A DNA stretch of 62,211 nt from NCBI GenBank assembly GCA_016219645.1, contig JACRLR010000056.1:1-62211 (forward strand). Direction: 5' to 3'. Origin of the DNA: Nitrospirota bacterium (GTDB lineage Bacteria > Nitrospirota > Nitrospiria > Nitrospirales > Nitrospiraceae). Below the pieces are notes generated by a model. It had not been told where the DNA came from and did no database searches. It saw only the letters and a list, made by a program, of their open reading frames with translations. Below, piece after piece: positions 20,621 through 29,786 of the stretch. How positions within the stretch are numbered: the first letter of the stretch is position 1; each line of letters opens with the position of its first letter. The position numbers and the translations under genes were made by a program.

Positions 20621-20628
20621 TCTCTGCC

Positions 20629-21606
20629 ATGAACAAACTGGCCGGTCACGAGCCAAACAGGGTTGTCTGGATGAATCAATGGGCTTTGTTGCTGATCATA
20701 GGCTTCATATCGATCTTCACAGCGACAGGCTTCGTGGAACCGGCAAAGGCCCACCCGTTCCTGAACTCTGCCGAGCCGCAATGTAACGGCAACGATCCGA
20801 CAATCTTGATGTGCGACGACTATGAGGACGGGTCATGGTTTGTGACGAACGCTGATACCGCCGGCGGAAGCAACAATCCGGTGAACCAGGGCTGGGCAGG
20901 AACCATCTATGCGACCGACCCGCTGAAACAGAATTTCGCTCGCTGTGGAGGCCAGGGCGCGGTTGGCACCAACTGCACGGCGACGACGGCGTTCCGGAAT
21001 CAATCCGGCAAGGGCGGGCAAGCTTGGCATCGTTTGGGGCCTCAGACTGCAACCAACTATATGAACATCTACCACCGGGAATATCTTAAATTTTCCCCTG
21101 GCTACAAGTTCGGTCATGAGAAATGGACGTTCTACGAAGATGGCACGACGCAACACGGCCTGACGCAGACGCCGTTCGGCGCCGACATGTTCGACTGGGC
21201 TCAGCAGCAAGGAAGCGGTTGTCCGGGCGGACGGTGCGCGCAGAACCAAGGCAAGGACCTGCACATGATTCCCGGCCACTGGTACTACATGGAAACACAC
21301 CTCGATCTCTCTAACGGGTTGGTCGAGTTCTGGCAGGACGACTGTGGGACCAACGGTTTAGGTTGCAAGGGTCCCGGGACATTGCGATTGCGGCACACGG
21401 GTCTCACCTGGTCCAACACGAGTAAAGGCTGCTGCAACTTCCATCAGGAAAATTGGTGCCCGGCGCCGGGTGGAGCAGGAGAATGCGCGGGTGAAGTCTA
21501 TCGCGACCAAACTGTATGGGCGACCAGGCGGATCGGGCCGATGGGCGCACCTGGAGGCGACACCACAGCACCAGCCCCGGTGACCGGACTCATGATTCTT
21601 CCGTGA
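20629..21606 (+). CDS. Secreted concanavalin-like jelly-roll protein (possible polysaccharide lyase)
   Basis: 325 residues. The signal peptide (hydrophobic core around 17-36) probably ends at AKA-HP (residues 41/42). The mature part resembles polysaccharide-lyase or LamG-like beta-jelly-roll domains: NIYHREYLKFSPGYKFG (about 144-160), a PGHWYYMETHLDL strand followed by an FWQDD loop, and a late VYRDQTVWATRRIG strand. There are many Cys (for example CPGGRC, GCCNF), suggesting disulfides. The protein stops just after GGDTTAPAPVTGL, the usual start of an Fn3/Ig-type linker, so a C-terminal domain may have been lost. It is the only + strand gene in this region and is convergent with the polysaccharide cluster, whose product it could bind or cleave (inference). 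Confidence 0.6.
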   Translation: MNKLAGHEPNRVVWMNQWALLLIIGFISIFTATGFVEPAKAHPFLNSAEPQCNGNDPTILMCDDYEDGSWFVTNADTAGGSNNPVNQGWAGTIYATDPLKQNFARCGGQGAVGTNCTATTAFRNQSGKGGQAWHRLGPQTATNYMNIYHREYLKFSPGYKFGHEKWTFYEDGTTQHGLTQTPFGADMFDWAQQQGSGCPGGRCAQNQGKDLHMIPGHWYYMETHLDLSNGLVEFWQDDCGTNGLGCKGPGTLRLRHTGLTWSNTSKGCCNFHQENWCPAPGGAGECAGEVYRDQTVWATRRIGPMGAPGGDTTAPAPVTGLMILP

Positions 21607-21712
21607 CATGGCGCATGCATCCCGGTCTTTTTTCTGGTTCAAGACATTCCTGGATCTGAACCACTGGCGGGCCTGAAGGACGCCGAGCCGTAACGACCCA
21701 AGCCGGGCAACT

Positions 21713-22888
21713 CTACTCCGCACGCGCTGAGTTGTGAGTCATCTCGGCTCGCGTGATGCGACATCGATCGAAGCTCTCCCACTCATGTATCATTCGAGCC
21801 AGATTCCTGCTGACAACGGACGCAGCAAGCCGGTGACCCTCCTTATTAAAGTGTCCATCTCCCTGAAGATAGAGCTGCTGACCGGACTCACTACTCCAGG
21901 TTCGGAACTCTGGAAGTAGATTAATCGCTTGAATACCTTCACCGTCCAGGATAGCCGCCAATGTCTCAACAGGCTTGTCACGATTCAGATCACTTCCGTT
22001 CAACTGATGGGCGGCAATCAAATCCACGTATGATCGTTCGTCCACTTCGTAGACCGTTGGAATGATGAACATGGCGAGCTTGAACCCATCTGCCCTTGCC
22101 AGACTTTGTGCTTCTTCCAGCAACTTTTGAGTGACCCACCACCCTCTCTTGACCTCATCATTTTGGACGTTTCTCATTAACTCAACGACGTGACTCGTGA
22201 GCCGCGCCCCTGCATCCGAGCGCCCTAATGATTTCCAGGACTGATACACGATCTGATACAGATGCGAGTGGGATGCGAGATAGCTTCGCGCTTCAATGCC
22301 CCAGTAGGTATACCAAGGCAGCTCTCTGATGGGTTTTTCGATGAGCTGCCCTTGGTCCACTCTATGATAGCGCCCTTCCATGTTATCGCTTATGTCGTTG
22401 TGAAGCGTTGCCGCGAAGAGCACGACGTCCGGATGGAACTCTGCCCCTTTTCTTTTCAAGTACGTGACTTCATCATCTGTTCCCCAGCCGCTGACACCAG
22501 CACTGATGACCTCGACCGGACACCCGATCAACCCCTGCAACTCCTTTTCCAGCAGCGTGGAAATGGCATCTTCAAAATCGACCTGTAGCGCTTCCATGAA
22601 GGAATCGCCCAACAGCAGGACTCGCAGCGTCCCATCCGGTTTCCCGAGTTTGTGCTCCCGGTCACGAAAGCCGAAAGAATTCGTGTGGACGTGCGTGCGA
22701 AACCTTTCGTGAAATACGTGGAGCGTAGGCCTCAGAAGGATAAGCCCGTCCCTGGTCTGAGCCCACACACCCAATGTCTGGGGATAGAAGAGTCGAAGGA
22801 GCGATTCGGAGAGAAGGAGGCCAATTCCCAACGCTGCGACAAGCGCAGCGATCGTCACGGCAACGCTATATCTCTTGTTCACCGGCAT
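21713..22888 (-). CDS. Membrane-anchored SGNH/GDSL-type hydrolase
   Basis: About 391 residues from ATG 22888 (MPVNKRYS); an earlier start at 22930 would overlap asnB. One N-terminal membrane helix (VAVTIAALVAALGIGLLLSE) exposes the catalytic domain to the periplasm. Block I is LLLGDSFMEALQV (Ser in GDS) and the last block is GDGHFNKEGHRLAA (Asp-x2-His is DGHFN). Such proteins add or remove O-acyl groups on polysaccharides. It is the last gene of the cluster. Three other proteins of the same layout lie upstream, sharing the THTNSFGFRDRE-like motif before the Ser block. Confidence 0.75.
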   Translation of the reverse strand: MPVNKRYSVAVTIAALVAALGIGLLLSESLLRLFYPQTLGVWAQTRDGLILLRPTLHVFHERFRTHVHTNSFGFRDREHKLGKPDGTLRVLLLGDSFMEALQVDFEDAISTLLEKELQGLIGCPVEVISAGVSGWGTDDEVTYLKRKGAEFHPDVVLFAATLHNDISDNMEGRYHRVDQGQLIEKPIRELPWYTYWGIEARSYLASHSHLYQIVYQSWKSLGRSDAGARLTSHVVELMRNVQNDEVKRGWWVTQKLLEEAQSLARADGFKLAMFIIPTVYEVDERSYVDLIAAHQLNGSDLNRDKPVETLAAILDGEGIQAINLLPEFRTWSSESGQQLYLQGDGHFNKEGHRLAASVVSRNLARMIHEWESFDRCRITRAEMTHNSARAE

Positions 22889-22901
22889 GCACCGATTGCA
22901 C

Positions 22902-24800
22902 TCAGTTCTTGTAGCACCGACGTCCATCACGCCACCAGGAGACCAGATTGATCAGCCCCCACAATTTGCTCTCATGATTCGCCCGGCCGTCCACGTGCTC
23001 AGCAACGATGCGCTGGACCTCCGTGACGTTGAGGAAACCAATGTCCTTGAGGATGTGCAGCGACAGGGTATCGCACATCATGGCCTTGAGATCCGTACGC
23101 AGCCAAAGTGCAAGCGGCACGGAAAAGCCCAGCTTCTTACGGTGCAAGATACTTGATGGAAGCAGATTTCGCAGCGCTTTCTTGAACAAGATCTTCTTCG
23201 ACCAGAGTGACGTCTTGTATTGGGGCGGAATCTGCGCCATGAGTTCGACGAGGGGATGATCGAGAAATGGCACACGGACCTCGAGTGAATGGAACATGCT
23301 GACTCGATCCGTCAGCGTCAGGAGATCGCCGGGAAGATACAGCTGCATGTCGCTGAGCAAGAGGTTATGAAGCAAACCGTCGGCGTCGCCTGACTCAAAA
23401 ATATCGCGCACGAGACTCTCAGGTCTGCCAGGATTCTGCGCCCCGGTGAAGTCCCTGGATATAAGATCCGCACGTTCCCGTTCCGAAAATGCCGTGATAA
23501 ATGCGGCATATCGAGTTGGGGGTGACTGTTCAGCAGCAGCGAGAAACCGTTTGAGCCGGCTCATCCAAGGATGTCCTGTTGCAACATCCGGAAGCAGGTG
23601 AATCCACTTCTGTCCGAGTACTCCCCGTGCGGCAGCAGGAAGTTTTCCAAAAAGCTCCGCCCACAGCATGCCAAGGTGCCGTTCATAGCCGCCTCCGATT
23701 TCATCCCCGCCCAGCCCGGAGAGTGCAACGGTGACATGCTGACGGGTCATCTGACTGACATAATAGTTGGGGATCGCGGATGAATCGGCAAAGGGCTGGT
23801 CGAAACACGCCACCAATTTGGGCAAGAGATCCTTGATGTCTGTCGTAACCACAAATTCATGATGCGTCGTCTGAAACCGTTCTGCCACGATTCGCGCAAA
23901 CGCCCGTTCATCTTGAAAGGCGCCTTTCCCCTCATGGCCGATTGAAAATGTCAACACTGGTGCTGACGACTCCTGCGCCATCACACCCACGATGGCGCTG
24001 GAATCGATCCCTCCCGAAAGGAATGCGCCAAGCGGCACGTCGCTGATGAGATGACTTTTCACACTATCCTTGAATTGAACGAGAAAGCGCTCCTCCCATT
24101 CTTCGAGTGACACATTAGGTTGCGATCGGAACTGTAAGCTCCAGTAGCGCTGGATGGATATTCGACCACGCTCACAGACCAAAGTATGCGCCGGCGGCAG
24201 CTCGACAATATCCTGATAGATAGTCTGGGGTCCAGGAATGTAGAGGTAGGCCAGGAATCGATCGACTGCGGCTCGATTCACATCCGAAGCGAACCACGGG
24301 AGCCGAAAAAACGCCTTCAGCTCGGACGCAAAGACCAACCTGCCGTCGACGAAGGAATAGAACAGCGGCTTGATTCCGAATCGATCTCTTGCGAGCATGA
24401 GGCGGTCGGCCTTTGCATCCCACAGCGCATAGGCAAACATCCCTCTCAATCTCGTGACCCCTTCTACACCATACTGCTCATACAGATGGACCAAGGTTTC
24501 AGAGTCGCTGTGTGTATAAAACCGATGCCCCGCCGTCTCAAGCTCCCTGCGTAATTCACGATGGTTGTAGATTTCCCCGTTGAACACAGCATAGACAGTC
24601 TTGTCTTCGTTATAGACCGGCTGATGACCGCCAGCGACATCGATAATCGACAGGCGGCGCATGCCGATCCCAATTCCCGCCTCCACATAACTCCCACTGT
24701 CATCCGGGCCCCGATGGACGATCGCGTCGTTCATCGAGTCTATCCAAGAAGGCGCCACTGTCCGCCCTTGAACATCCAATATGCCAACAATGCCACACAT
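22902..24800 (-). CDS. Asparagine-synthase-type glutamine amidotransferase (copy 1)
   Basis: 632 residues. Cys2 of MCGIVGILD is the glutaminase nucleophile; NGEIYNHRELR and SDSETLVHLYE complete the N-terminal Ntn domain. The C-terminal synthetase domain has the ATP loop LSGGIDSSAI (about 265) and SGLGGDE. These enzymes in exopolysaccharide clusters (the exosortase-associated amidotransferase group) probably amidate a uronic acid or another carboxylate rather than make free asparagine. It sits two bases after a GT4 gene. A second homologue (41496-43454) is in the same cluster. Confidence 0.85.
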   Translation of the reverse strand: MCGIVGILDVQGRTVAPSWIDSMNDAIVHRGPDDSGSYVEAGIGIGMRRLSIIDVAGGHQPVYNEDKTVYAVFNGEIYNHRELRRELETAGHRFYTHSDSETLVHLYEQYGVEGVTRLRGMFAYALWDAKADRLMLARDRFGIKPLFYSFVDGRLVFASELKAFFRLPWFASDVNRAAVDRFLAYLYIPGPQTIYQDIVELPPAHTLVCERGRISIQRYWSLQFRSQPNVSLEEWEERFLVQFKDSVKSHLISDVPLGAFLSGGIDSSAIVGVMAQESSAPVLTFSIGHEGKGAFQDERAFARIVAERFQTTHHEFVVTTDIKDLLPKLVACFDQPFADSSAIPNYYVSQMTRQHVTVALSGLGGDEIGGGYERHLGMLWAELFGKLPAAARGVLGQKWIHLLPDVATGHPWMSRLKRFLAAAEQSPPTRYAAFITAFSERERADLISRDFTGAQNPGRPESLVRDIFESGDADGLLHNLLLSDMQLYLPGDLLTLTDRVSMFHSLEVRVPFLDHPLVELMAQIPPQYKTSLWSKKILFKKALRNLLPSSILHRKKLGFSVPLALWLRTDLKAMMCDTLSLHILKDIGFLNVTEVQRIVAEHVDGRANHESKLWGLINLVSWWRDGRRCYKN

Positions 24801-24802
24801 GA

Positions 24803-26008
24803 TTATCGCTTCCTACCGGCCACAGCGAGGTCCACGGCCTTGAGGAGCCTCTCTTCATCGACCGCCCAGTTGTACTTCGTCGCAACTGCCTCTTTTCCGT
24901 TACGACCCATCTCTTCTCTGACGGATAGATTCTCCAGCTCAACAATCACACGCGACAAATCTTCAGGATTCTGATCTTCGAACACCATGCCACATCGCTC
25001 TTCCTGCACGATTCGTTTGGTCGGTTTCGCATCCGACACGATGACTGGTTTCCCCATCGACATATAGTCGAAGAGTTTGTTCGGAATAGTCGTGTTCCAG
25101 CTCTCGGTAGCATGATGAGGAACCAGGCCGATATCGCATTCTTTAATGACCTCGATCGCCTTGGTATAATCCAGCCATCCCAGGAACTGCACCGAGTCCT
25201 GCAAGTCCAATTGCGCGACGACCTGCTTAAAGTGGGCTTCATGGCGCCCCGAGCCGATAATCACCAGCTTCACCTGTGGCAGACGCGTTCGCACCAGGGA
25301 GATCGCCCGAATGGCCGTTTCTATTCCACGCGCCCATTCCAGTAACCCGAGATAGAGAAGGGTGAGGCTCCGTGACTCACGTGAGACACCGACGCTACGA
25401 GCGTGAGACGAGTCTACGAGTCGCTCCGACGTCGGCGTATTAATGACCAACGAAATCCTCGCAGGATCAACCCCGAGGGAAATGAGTCGAGTACGGGATT
25501 CCTCGACCACCGCCACAACATGGTCGCACTGGCGCACACTCACTCGCTCGACCATGCGGATGATACTTGGATTTCTCACCAGGAAATTGACGACTGAAAA
25601 CCCCTGGTAATCCCAAAGGTCCTGGATCATGGCCGGGTAATTCTCTGCCATATCGAGGACCACCGGGCGTCTGAGAAGACGCCCAATCCCCAGCGCGGTC
25701 CAGGCCAAGGGGATGTCTCGGACGACGATGACGTCGGCCTTTGTTCGCTTGACTGTTTTCCCGATCTCATAGATCCAGAGCGGATTGAAGAATGCAGGAA
25801 ACCCGATGAGGCCATTCAGGCCTCCCAATCCCTCCGGCAAACAGGGCAAGCGATGAATATGAAGGCCCTTGGCGTATTCGTACCGAGCGCGTCGCCGTGA
25901 ATTCCGACACACAAGATGTACTTCGTGCTTCTTCAGCAACGAGTCGCAGACCTTCTCGACCCGGACGTCCCACGGATAGTCCGCATCCCAGACATGACAA
26001 ACGATCAT
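24803..26008 (-). CDS. Glycosyltransferase, GT4 family
   Basis: 401 residues from ATG 26008 (MIVCHVWDADYPWDVRVEK), directly after the previous gene's stop; the frame extends 13 codons further without support. The C-terminal nucleotide-sugar domain includes LYLGLLEWARGIETAIRAIS, QFLGWLDYTKAIEVIKECDI and IPNKLFDYMSMGKPVIVSD. The usual GT4 E-x7-E region is present in modified form. The acceptor and donor cannot be assigned. It is cytoplasmic, possibly membrane-associated through the helix around GFPAFFNPLWIYEIG. Confidence 0.85.
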   Translation of the reverse strand: MIVCHVWDADYPWDVRVEKVCDSLLKKHEVHLVCRNSRRRARYEYAKGLHIHRLPCLPEGLGGLNGLIGFPAFFNPLWIYEIGKTVKRTKADVIVVRDIPLAWTALGIGRLLRRPVVLDMAENYPAMIQDLWDYQGFSVVNFLVRNPSIIRMVERVSVRQCDHVVAVVEESRTRLISLGVDPARISLVINTPTSERLVDSSHARSVGVSRESRSLTLLYLGLLEWARGIETAIRAISLVRTRLPQVKLVIIGSGRHEAHFKQVVAQLDLQDSVQFLGWLDYTKAIEVIKECDIGLVPHHATESWNTTIPNKLFDYMSMGKPVIVSDAKPTKRIVQEERCGMVFEDQNPEDLSRVIVELENLSVREEMGRNGKEAVATKYNWAVDEERLLKAVDLAVAGRKR

Positions 26009-26009
26009 T

Positions 26010-27200
26010 TCAGCCAGCCTCTTGCATCGCAGCAGCAGGCAATGCACCTGCGTCGAGCAGCTTCATCCTGACGAGATATTCGTGCACGATTTCCGAAACC
26101 ATCACATTCCCTTTTAGATTGAAATGCCCTGCACAGACAGCCGGTTGTGTGAGGAGATCACAAAACCCCTGTTTCTCCACACGCTTACCGAATTCTTCAT
26201 GGAGATCGAGCGTAGGAATGTCCCTCCGCCCCAGATCGTCACTGAGGGGACGGGTGACCAGTTCCCCCGTCTCCTTGAAGTGTTTGAATGAGCGAGCGGT
26301 GGGATAGATCAGCACGAAGGGGGACTTTCCTCTTGATCGGCCGGTCTTCACAAACTGTTCGGCGATCTCACTCGTGATTCTGAGGGCATGTGTCGGATGA
26401 TCCTCCCGATAGAACACCTCCCAGCTGGTGCGGCCAAGCATGGCACTTCTGGCCCTGTCGGAAAGAAACAGCTTGATGGCTTTCCATGAATACGGAAACG
26501 AGAGCGACACCGGGCCGAATTCTGAATCGGGCAAGAATGTTTCAAATTCGAAGGCTTTTTCAGGATTTTGTGTTGCCACCAGAAACTCCTCCTGGCTCCA
26601 CACCGGTATTTCCACTAATTTCAATTGATCTTTCTCCAGAATAAATCTCGGCTTGAGTGAGAATGTCGTCCGCGCATCAAGGAAATAACGGTACCGATTC
26701 ACGTTTCTCAGCACGTTTTCGGGAAAGATTCCAAGAATCGCAACCCCTGCCGAATCATGGGTATTCTTGACGAACCGCAGATAGGCTTGGTCAGTTCCAT
26801 ACCCTCCTATCCCGTAGTTGCCGACACGGCATCTGACCTGCTGGGACAACACATTGCTCCATGCTTCCGCATGCTCGACCTCATCTCCATATGTGAATGA
26901 GTCCCCGTAGAGTGAAATACATTCATTCCCCGCAGTCGGATAGGCCGGAATGGGACGGGACTCAATGACCTCCACACCTTTTTCATCTGTGCGTTTCCCA
27001 GGCCACCCCAGCAACGAATCACGTATGCTCATGTAACGGTCGAATTCAGCTGCAGTAATCGACGGGCTACGAAAGAAGAATGCCGGTTCACGGGGAAGCA
27101 GAACGAAGTGGATCGCCAGGTAGGCCGTGAGCTCGATCACGAGACCGGCGAACATTGCTGCCACGACGTAATAGGGAAGGTTCGACTTCGCTGCTCGCAT
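26010..27200 (-). CDS. Membrane-anchored SGNH-like hydrolase
   Basis: About 396 residues from ATG 27200 (MRAAKSNLPYY). An N-terminal helix (YVVAAMFAGLVIELTAYLAIHF) anchors it. The Ser block is ISLYGDSFTYGDEV, with VGNYGIGGYGTDQAYL as block II and a C-terminal GHFNLKGN. It belongs to the periplasmic SGNH proteins found with exopolysaccharide operons, likely acting in acyl transfer or removal. Its stop is next to the following GT4 start, implying coupled translation. Confidence 0.72.
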   Translation of the reverse strand: MRAAKSNLPYYVVAAMFAGLVIELTAYLAIHFVLLPREPAFFFRSPSITAAEFDRYMSIRDSLLGWPGKRTDEKGVEVIESRPIPAYPTAGNECISLYGDSFTYGDEVEHAEAWSNVLSQQVRCRVGNYGIGGYGTDQAYLRFVKNTHDSAGVAILGIFPENVLRNVNRYRYFLDARTTFSLKPRFILEKDQLKLVEIPVWSQEEFLVATQNPEKAFEFETFLPDSEFGPVSLSFPYSWKAIKLFLSDRARSAMLGRTSWEVFYREDHPTHALRITSEIAEQFVKTGRSRGKSPFVLIYPTARSFKHFKETGELVTRPLSDDLGRRDIPTLDLHEEFGKRVEKQGFCDLLTQPAVCAGHFNLKGNVMVSEIVHEYLVRMKLLDAGALPAAAMQEAG

Positions 27201-27552
27201 CTTTCCAGGAGATCCCCAGAGCTTGGAGTTCGTCACGACGCTTCGATGGCACCACCCAGTCTCAACACACACCCAACCTGCTGTATCCGGCTTAGAATCT
27301 TTTATAGGAGCCTGGTCGGGGATATATCTCAGAGGCTATTTTGCTTTACCCGAAGCCACAAGCAAACTTTAATCGTGCTTTTGACCGTACAGAGGTGACC
27401 GATCTTGCATATCGGTTCTTAGGCTGACGGGGAACGCGCAAGGAGGTGGCGCCCCTCATACCGATGGACAACGATAGTAGGTGGTCAAGAGGATATGGCT
27501 GGTGAAGCAGGAAAAGGTCGGAGGACTGGCCTGGCGGGGGGGAGGAGCGGGA
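27201..27552. other. 352-base gap inside the cluster; no gene seen
   Basis: No frame here looks coding. There is no strong terminator. A weak promoter-like pair for the SGNH gene (TTGCTT, 17 bases, AAAATA on the - strand around 27340-27370) can be drawn but is not convincing. The gap could mark a transcription-unit boundary. Confidence 0.3.
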
Positions 27553-28770
27553 TCAACGTGGTCGGTCAAGCAGATCCAGATAGAACTCCTTCGTGCGACT
27601 TGCCATACGTCCCGCATCAAATTCAGCGGCCACCCGTGCCTGTCCCGCCTCGCCGAACCTTGTCCGATTTGATGCCGAAGCCTGCATAGCACCGATGGCA
27701 TGAGCTAACGCGCTTGGATCCTCGGCAGGTACCAGCATCCCGTCAGTCCCATCCCTGATCACTTCGGGAATCCCTCCTACAGCGGAAGCGACGACAGGAC
27801 AGCCGGCGCGCATGGCCTCAAGCAATGCCATGGGAATGCCCTCGTGGAGCGAGGGCATGGCGAAGACATCAAACAGCCTCAGCAGACTCGGTACATCATG
27901 CCGTTCCCCCAGAAATCTGACATGTTCAGAAATAGCGAGTTGCTGTGCGAGTGTTTCTAGAGATCGTTGTAGGGGACCTCCCCCGACAATGGCTACCCGA
28001 ATAGACTGCATTCCCCGCTCATGCACAAGCAAAGAAACTGCCCGTAGTAAGTACTCGATTCCTTTTACCGGCGACAAGCGCCCCACGCACCCGACGACGA
28101 AGGCAGGCTCTGCGATGCCAATCTGATCTCTCGTTGTCACCGGCATGTCGCTTCGAGCTGACACGTTGTTCATGATCCCATTATGGATACATTTGACTTG
28201 TGTATCGGGAAATCGTTTCCTGAGAAAGGACGCAATGTCATTCGACACGCCTATTAATCCGGAAGCGACCCTCTTCGTAACTTGGCTCGACATGAGGGAA
28301 TAGCACTTCCATTTCACATGTTCCCATCCGCCAAGCGCCTCTTGGATGCCATGAACTGTGTGCAGAATCACCGGGACGTCTGACAATGCGGCAGCCAGCC
28401 CCCCCAGGCAGTTCTCCTTAATTCGATGCGTATGCACCACATCCGGCCGCCAGCGTCTATTGAATTCATATAAGCGTCTCGAGATTTCAAAAGAGTTCAG
28501 CGCGCCTTCGTCTATCAGATGAGTGTTGATTCCCGCAAGTACGAGTTGGTCATAGAGCATGCCTTTGTTCAGCACGATTGCTTCCACGTGAAGAGCAGGA
28601 TCTTTCTGCAACTCCACCAGGAGCTGGGCGGTTTGCACCTCTGCCCCGGCCCATAAGTCTCCCGACGCGACATGACAGACGCGAAGGACGCCCGGCCGGC
28701 TCACTCGCCCACTGTGCACGGCGCTCGATGAGTGCGCGGCGTAAGATGTTATAGCTGGTGAAACAGGCAT
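27553..28770 (-). CDS. Glycosyltransferase, GT4 family
   Basis: 405 residues. N-terminal GT-B half with VCHVASGDLWAGAEVQTAQLL and VHTHRIKENCLGGLAA; C-terminal half with VGCVGRLSPVKGIEYLLRAV, VRFLGERHDVPSLLRLFDVF and the E-x7-E donor motif in SLHEGIPMALLEAMRAGCPV, followed by GGIPEVIRDGTDGMLV. It is a close structural match to the GT4 at 29787. Donor sugar unknown. Gap of 21 bases from the deacetylase-like gene upstream. Confidence 0.92.
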   Translation of the reverse strand: MPVSPAITSYAAHSSSAVHSGRVSRPGVLRVCHVASGDLWAGAEVQTAQLLVELQKDPALHVEAIVLNKGMLYDQLVLAGINTHLIDEGALNSFEISRRLYEFNRRWRPDVVHTHRIKENCLGGLAAALSDVPVILHTVHGIQEALGGWEHVKWKCYSLMSSQVTKRVASGLIGVSNDIASFLRKRFPDTQVKCIHNGIMNNVSARSDMPVTTRDQIGIAEPAFVVGCVGRLSPVKGIEYLLRAVSLLVHERGMQSIRVAIVGGGPLQRSLETLAQQLAISEHVRFLGERHDVPSLLRLFDVFAMPSLHEGIPMALLEAMRAGCPVVASAVGGIPEVIRDGTDGMLVPAEDPSALAHAIGAMQASASNRTRFGEAGQARVAAEFDAGRMASRTKEFYLDLLDRPR

Positions 28771-28791
28771 TGACCCGTGCTCATACTCCCG

Positions 28792-29715
28792 TTAAAAGGC
28801 TAGCTTCAGCTTGTCCAAAATGTATAGCCATTCAAGCTTAAAACGAGTCCAATCGCTCAGTTCTCCGCCCCCCTGTTTGACCCGGAGATAGTCCAGTAGT
28901 TCTGAGACAGGGACATACCATCCTGGCCTTCCGCTCAAGTACCGGAGAATCCTGTCCGTATCCTGGTCCAGCTTCCCGTCGGTCGCAAATCCCTTTCCCA
29001 GATGCGTCGACACGATGCAGACACCGCCATCCCGTTCAAGTTGATCGAGACGTTCACGCGTGAGAAGTCGGTTGAACGCTCCCACATCAGGCGCATCGGA
29101 GGTGGAGAACCAGAAGTTGACGTATTTAGTTCCACGTAATCGATAGGGCATATCGGGGTTCGCTTCAAGCATATTCAGTCGCCGAAAGGTAAAATTCCTG
29201 ACATATTGAATATACGTACGGGCACAATCCCCCCAAAAATAAGGCGAGTTCTCATCATCGCCATAATAGGTGATCGACCGACGGCCCTTGGCCCAGGAGA
29301 GGAGGCCCCTGAAGAGCGCGCTCTGGAAGCGCTTGCTTCCCCAATAGAGGTTGTCCTGATTGAACCCATGATTGCAGAACAAGCGCGGATAGGATCCAAA
29401 TTCATTTTTGAGAAATTCAAGCCCTCGCAGCGTCCTCTCACGCAAACTCGACTCCATGGTCGCGCCGTGAGAGGCAATTTCGAATCCCTGAGCTGCAAGC
29501 TCGTGCACGAACTTCAAGTAGGCTTCATTCTCCAGCGTTTCTCCTGCAAAAAATAACCGGCTTCCCTCCGGGCAACCCATGGGCCATACGGTCTTCGTCG
29601 TCCGCATGCCGGCATTTCTGAGTGCAGCATAGACCGGCTTGACGTTCGCCAAGGTCGCATCATCTGTGTCGTCAAGAATTGAGAATGCAAACTTTTTCCC
29701 GCCCGGAAATTCCAT
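28792..29715 (-). CDS. Divergent NodB-like polysaccharide deacetylase homologue
   Basis: About 307 residues from ATG 29715 (MEFPGGKKFAFSILDDTDD). The DDTDD cluster lies where NodB deacetylases have TFDDG, and ASHGATMESS and LFCNHGFNQDN could supply the metal-binding His residues, but the canonical H-x3-H is not clear. LDQLERDGGVCIVSTHLGKGF resembles the fourth/fifth NodB blocks. It may be a deacetylase with altered metal binding, or a non-catalytic relative. No export signal, so it would act in the cytoplasm on a lipid-linked or nucleotide-linked sugar. Confidence 0.6.
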   Translation of the reverse strand: MEFPGGKKFAFSILDDTDDATLANVKPVYAALRNAGMRTTKTVWPMGCPEGSRLFFAGETLENEAYLKFVHELAAQGFEIASHGATMESSLRERTLRGLEFLKNEFGSYPRLFCNHGFNQDNLYWGSKRFQSALFRGLLSWAKGRRSITYYGDDENSPYFWGDCARTYIQYVRNFTFRRLNMLEANPDMPYRLRGTKYVNFWFSTSDAPDVGAFNRLLTRERLDQLERDGGVCIVSTHLGKGFATDGKLDQDTDRILRYLSGRPGWYVPVSELLDYLRVKQGGGELSDWTRFKLEWLYILDKLKLAF

Positions 29716-29786
29716 GTGGCCGCTCTCACTCAACACAAACAATATTTTTGCAATCTAGGCACTGTAACATTCGAAAATCGCGTGCG

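Noticed and set aside
27456-27701. Frames in the 27201-27552 gap running into the GT4 gene
   Set aside because: Short and of low complexity (Gly/Arg-rich or Arg/Pro-rich), mostly antisense to the GT4 gene, with no ribosome site.
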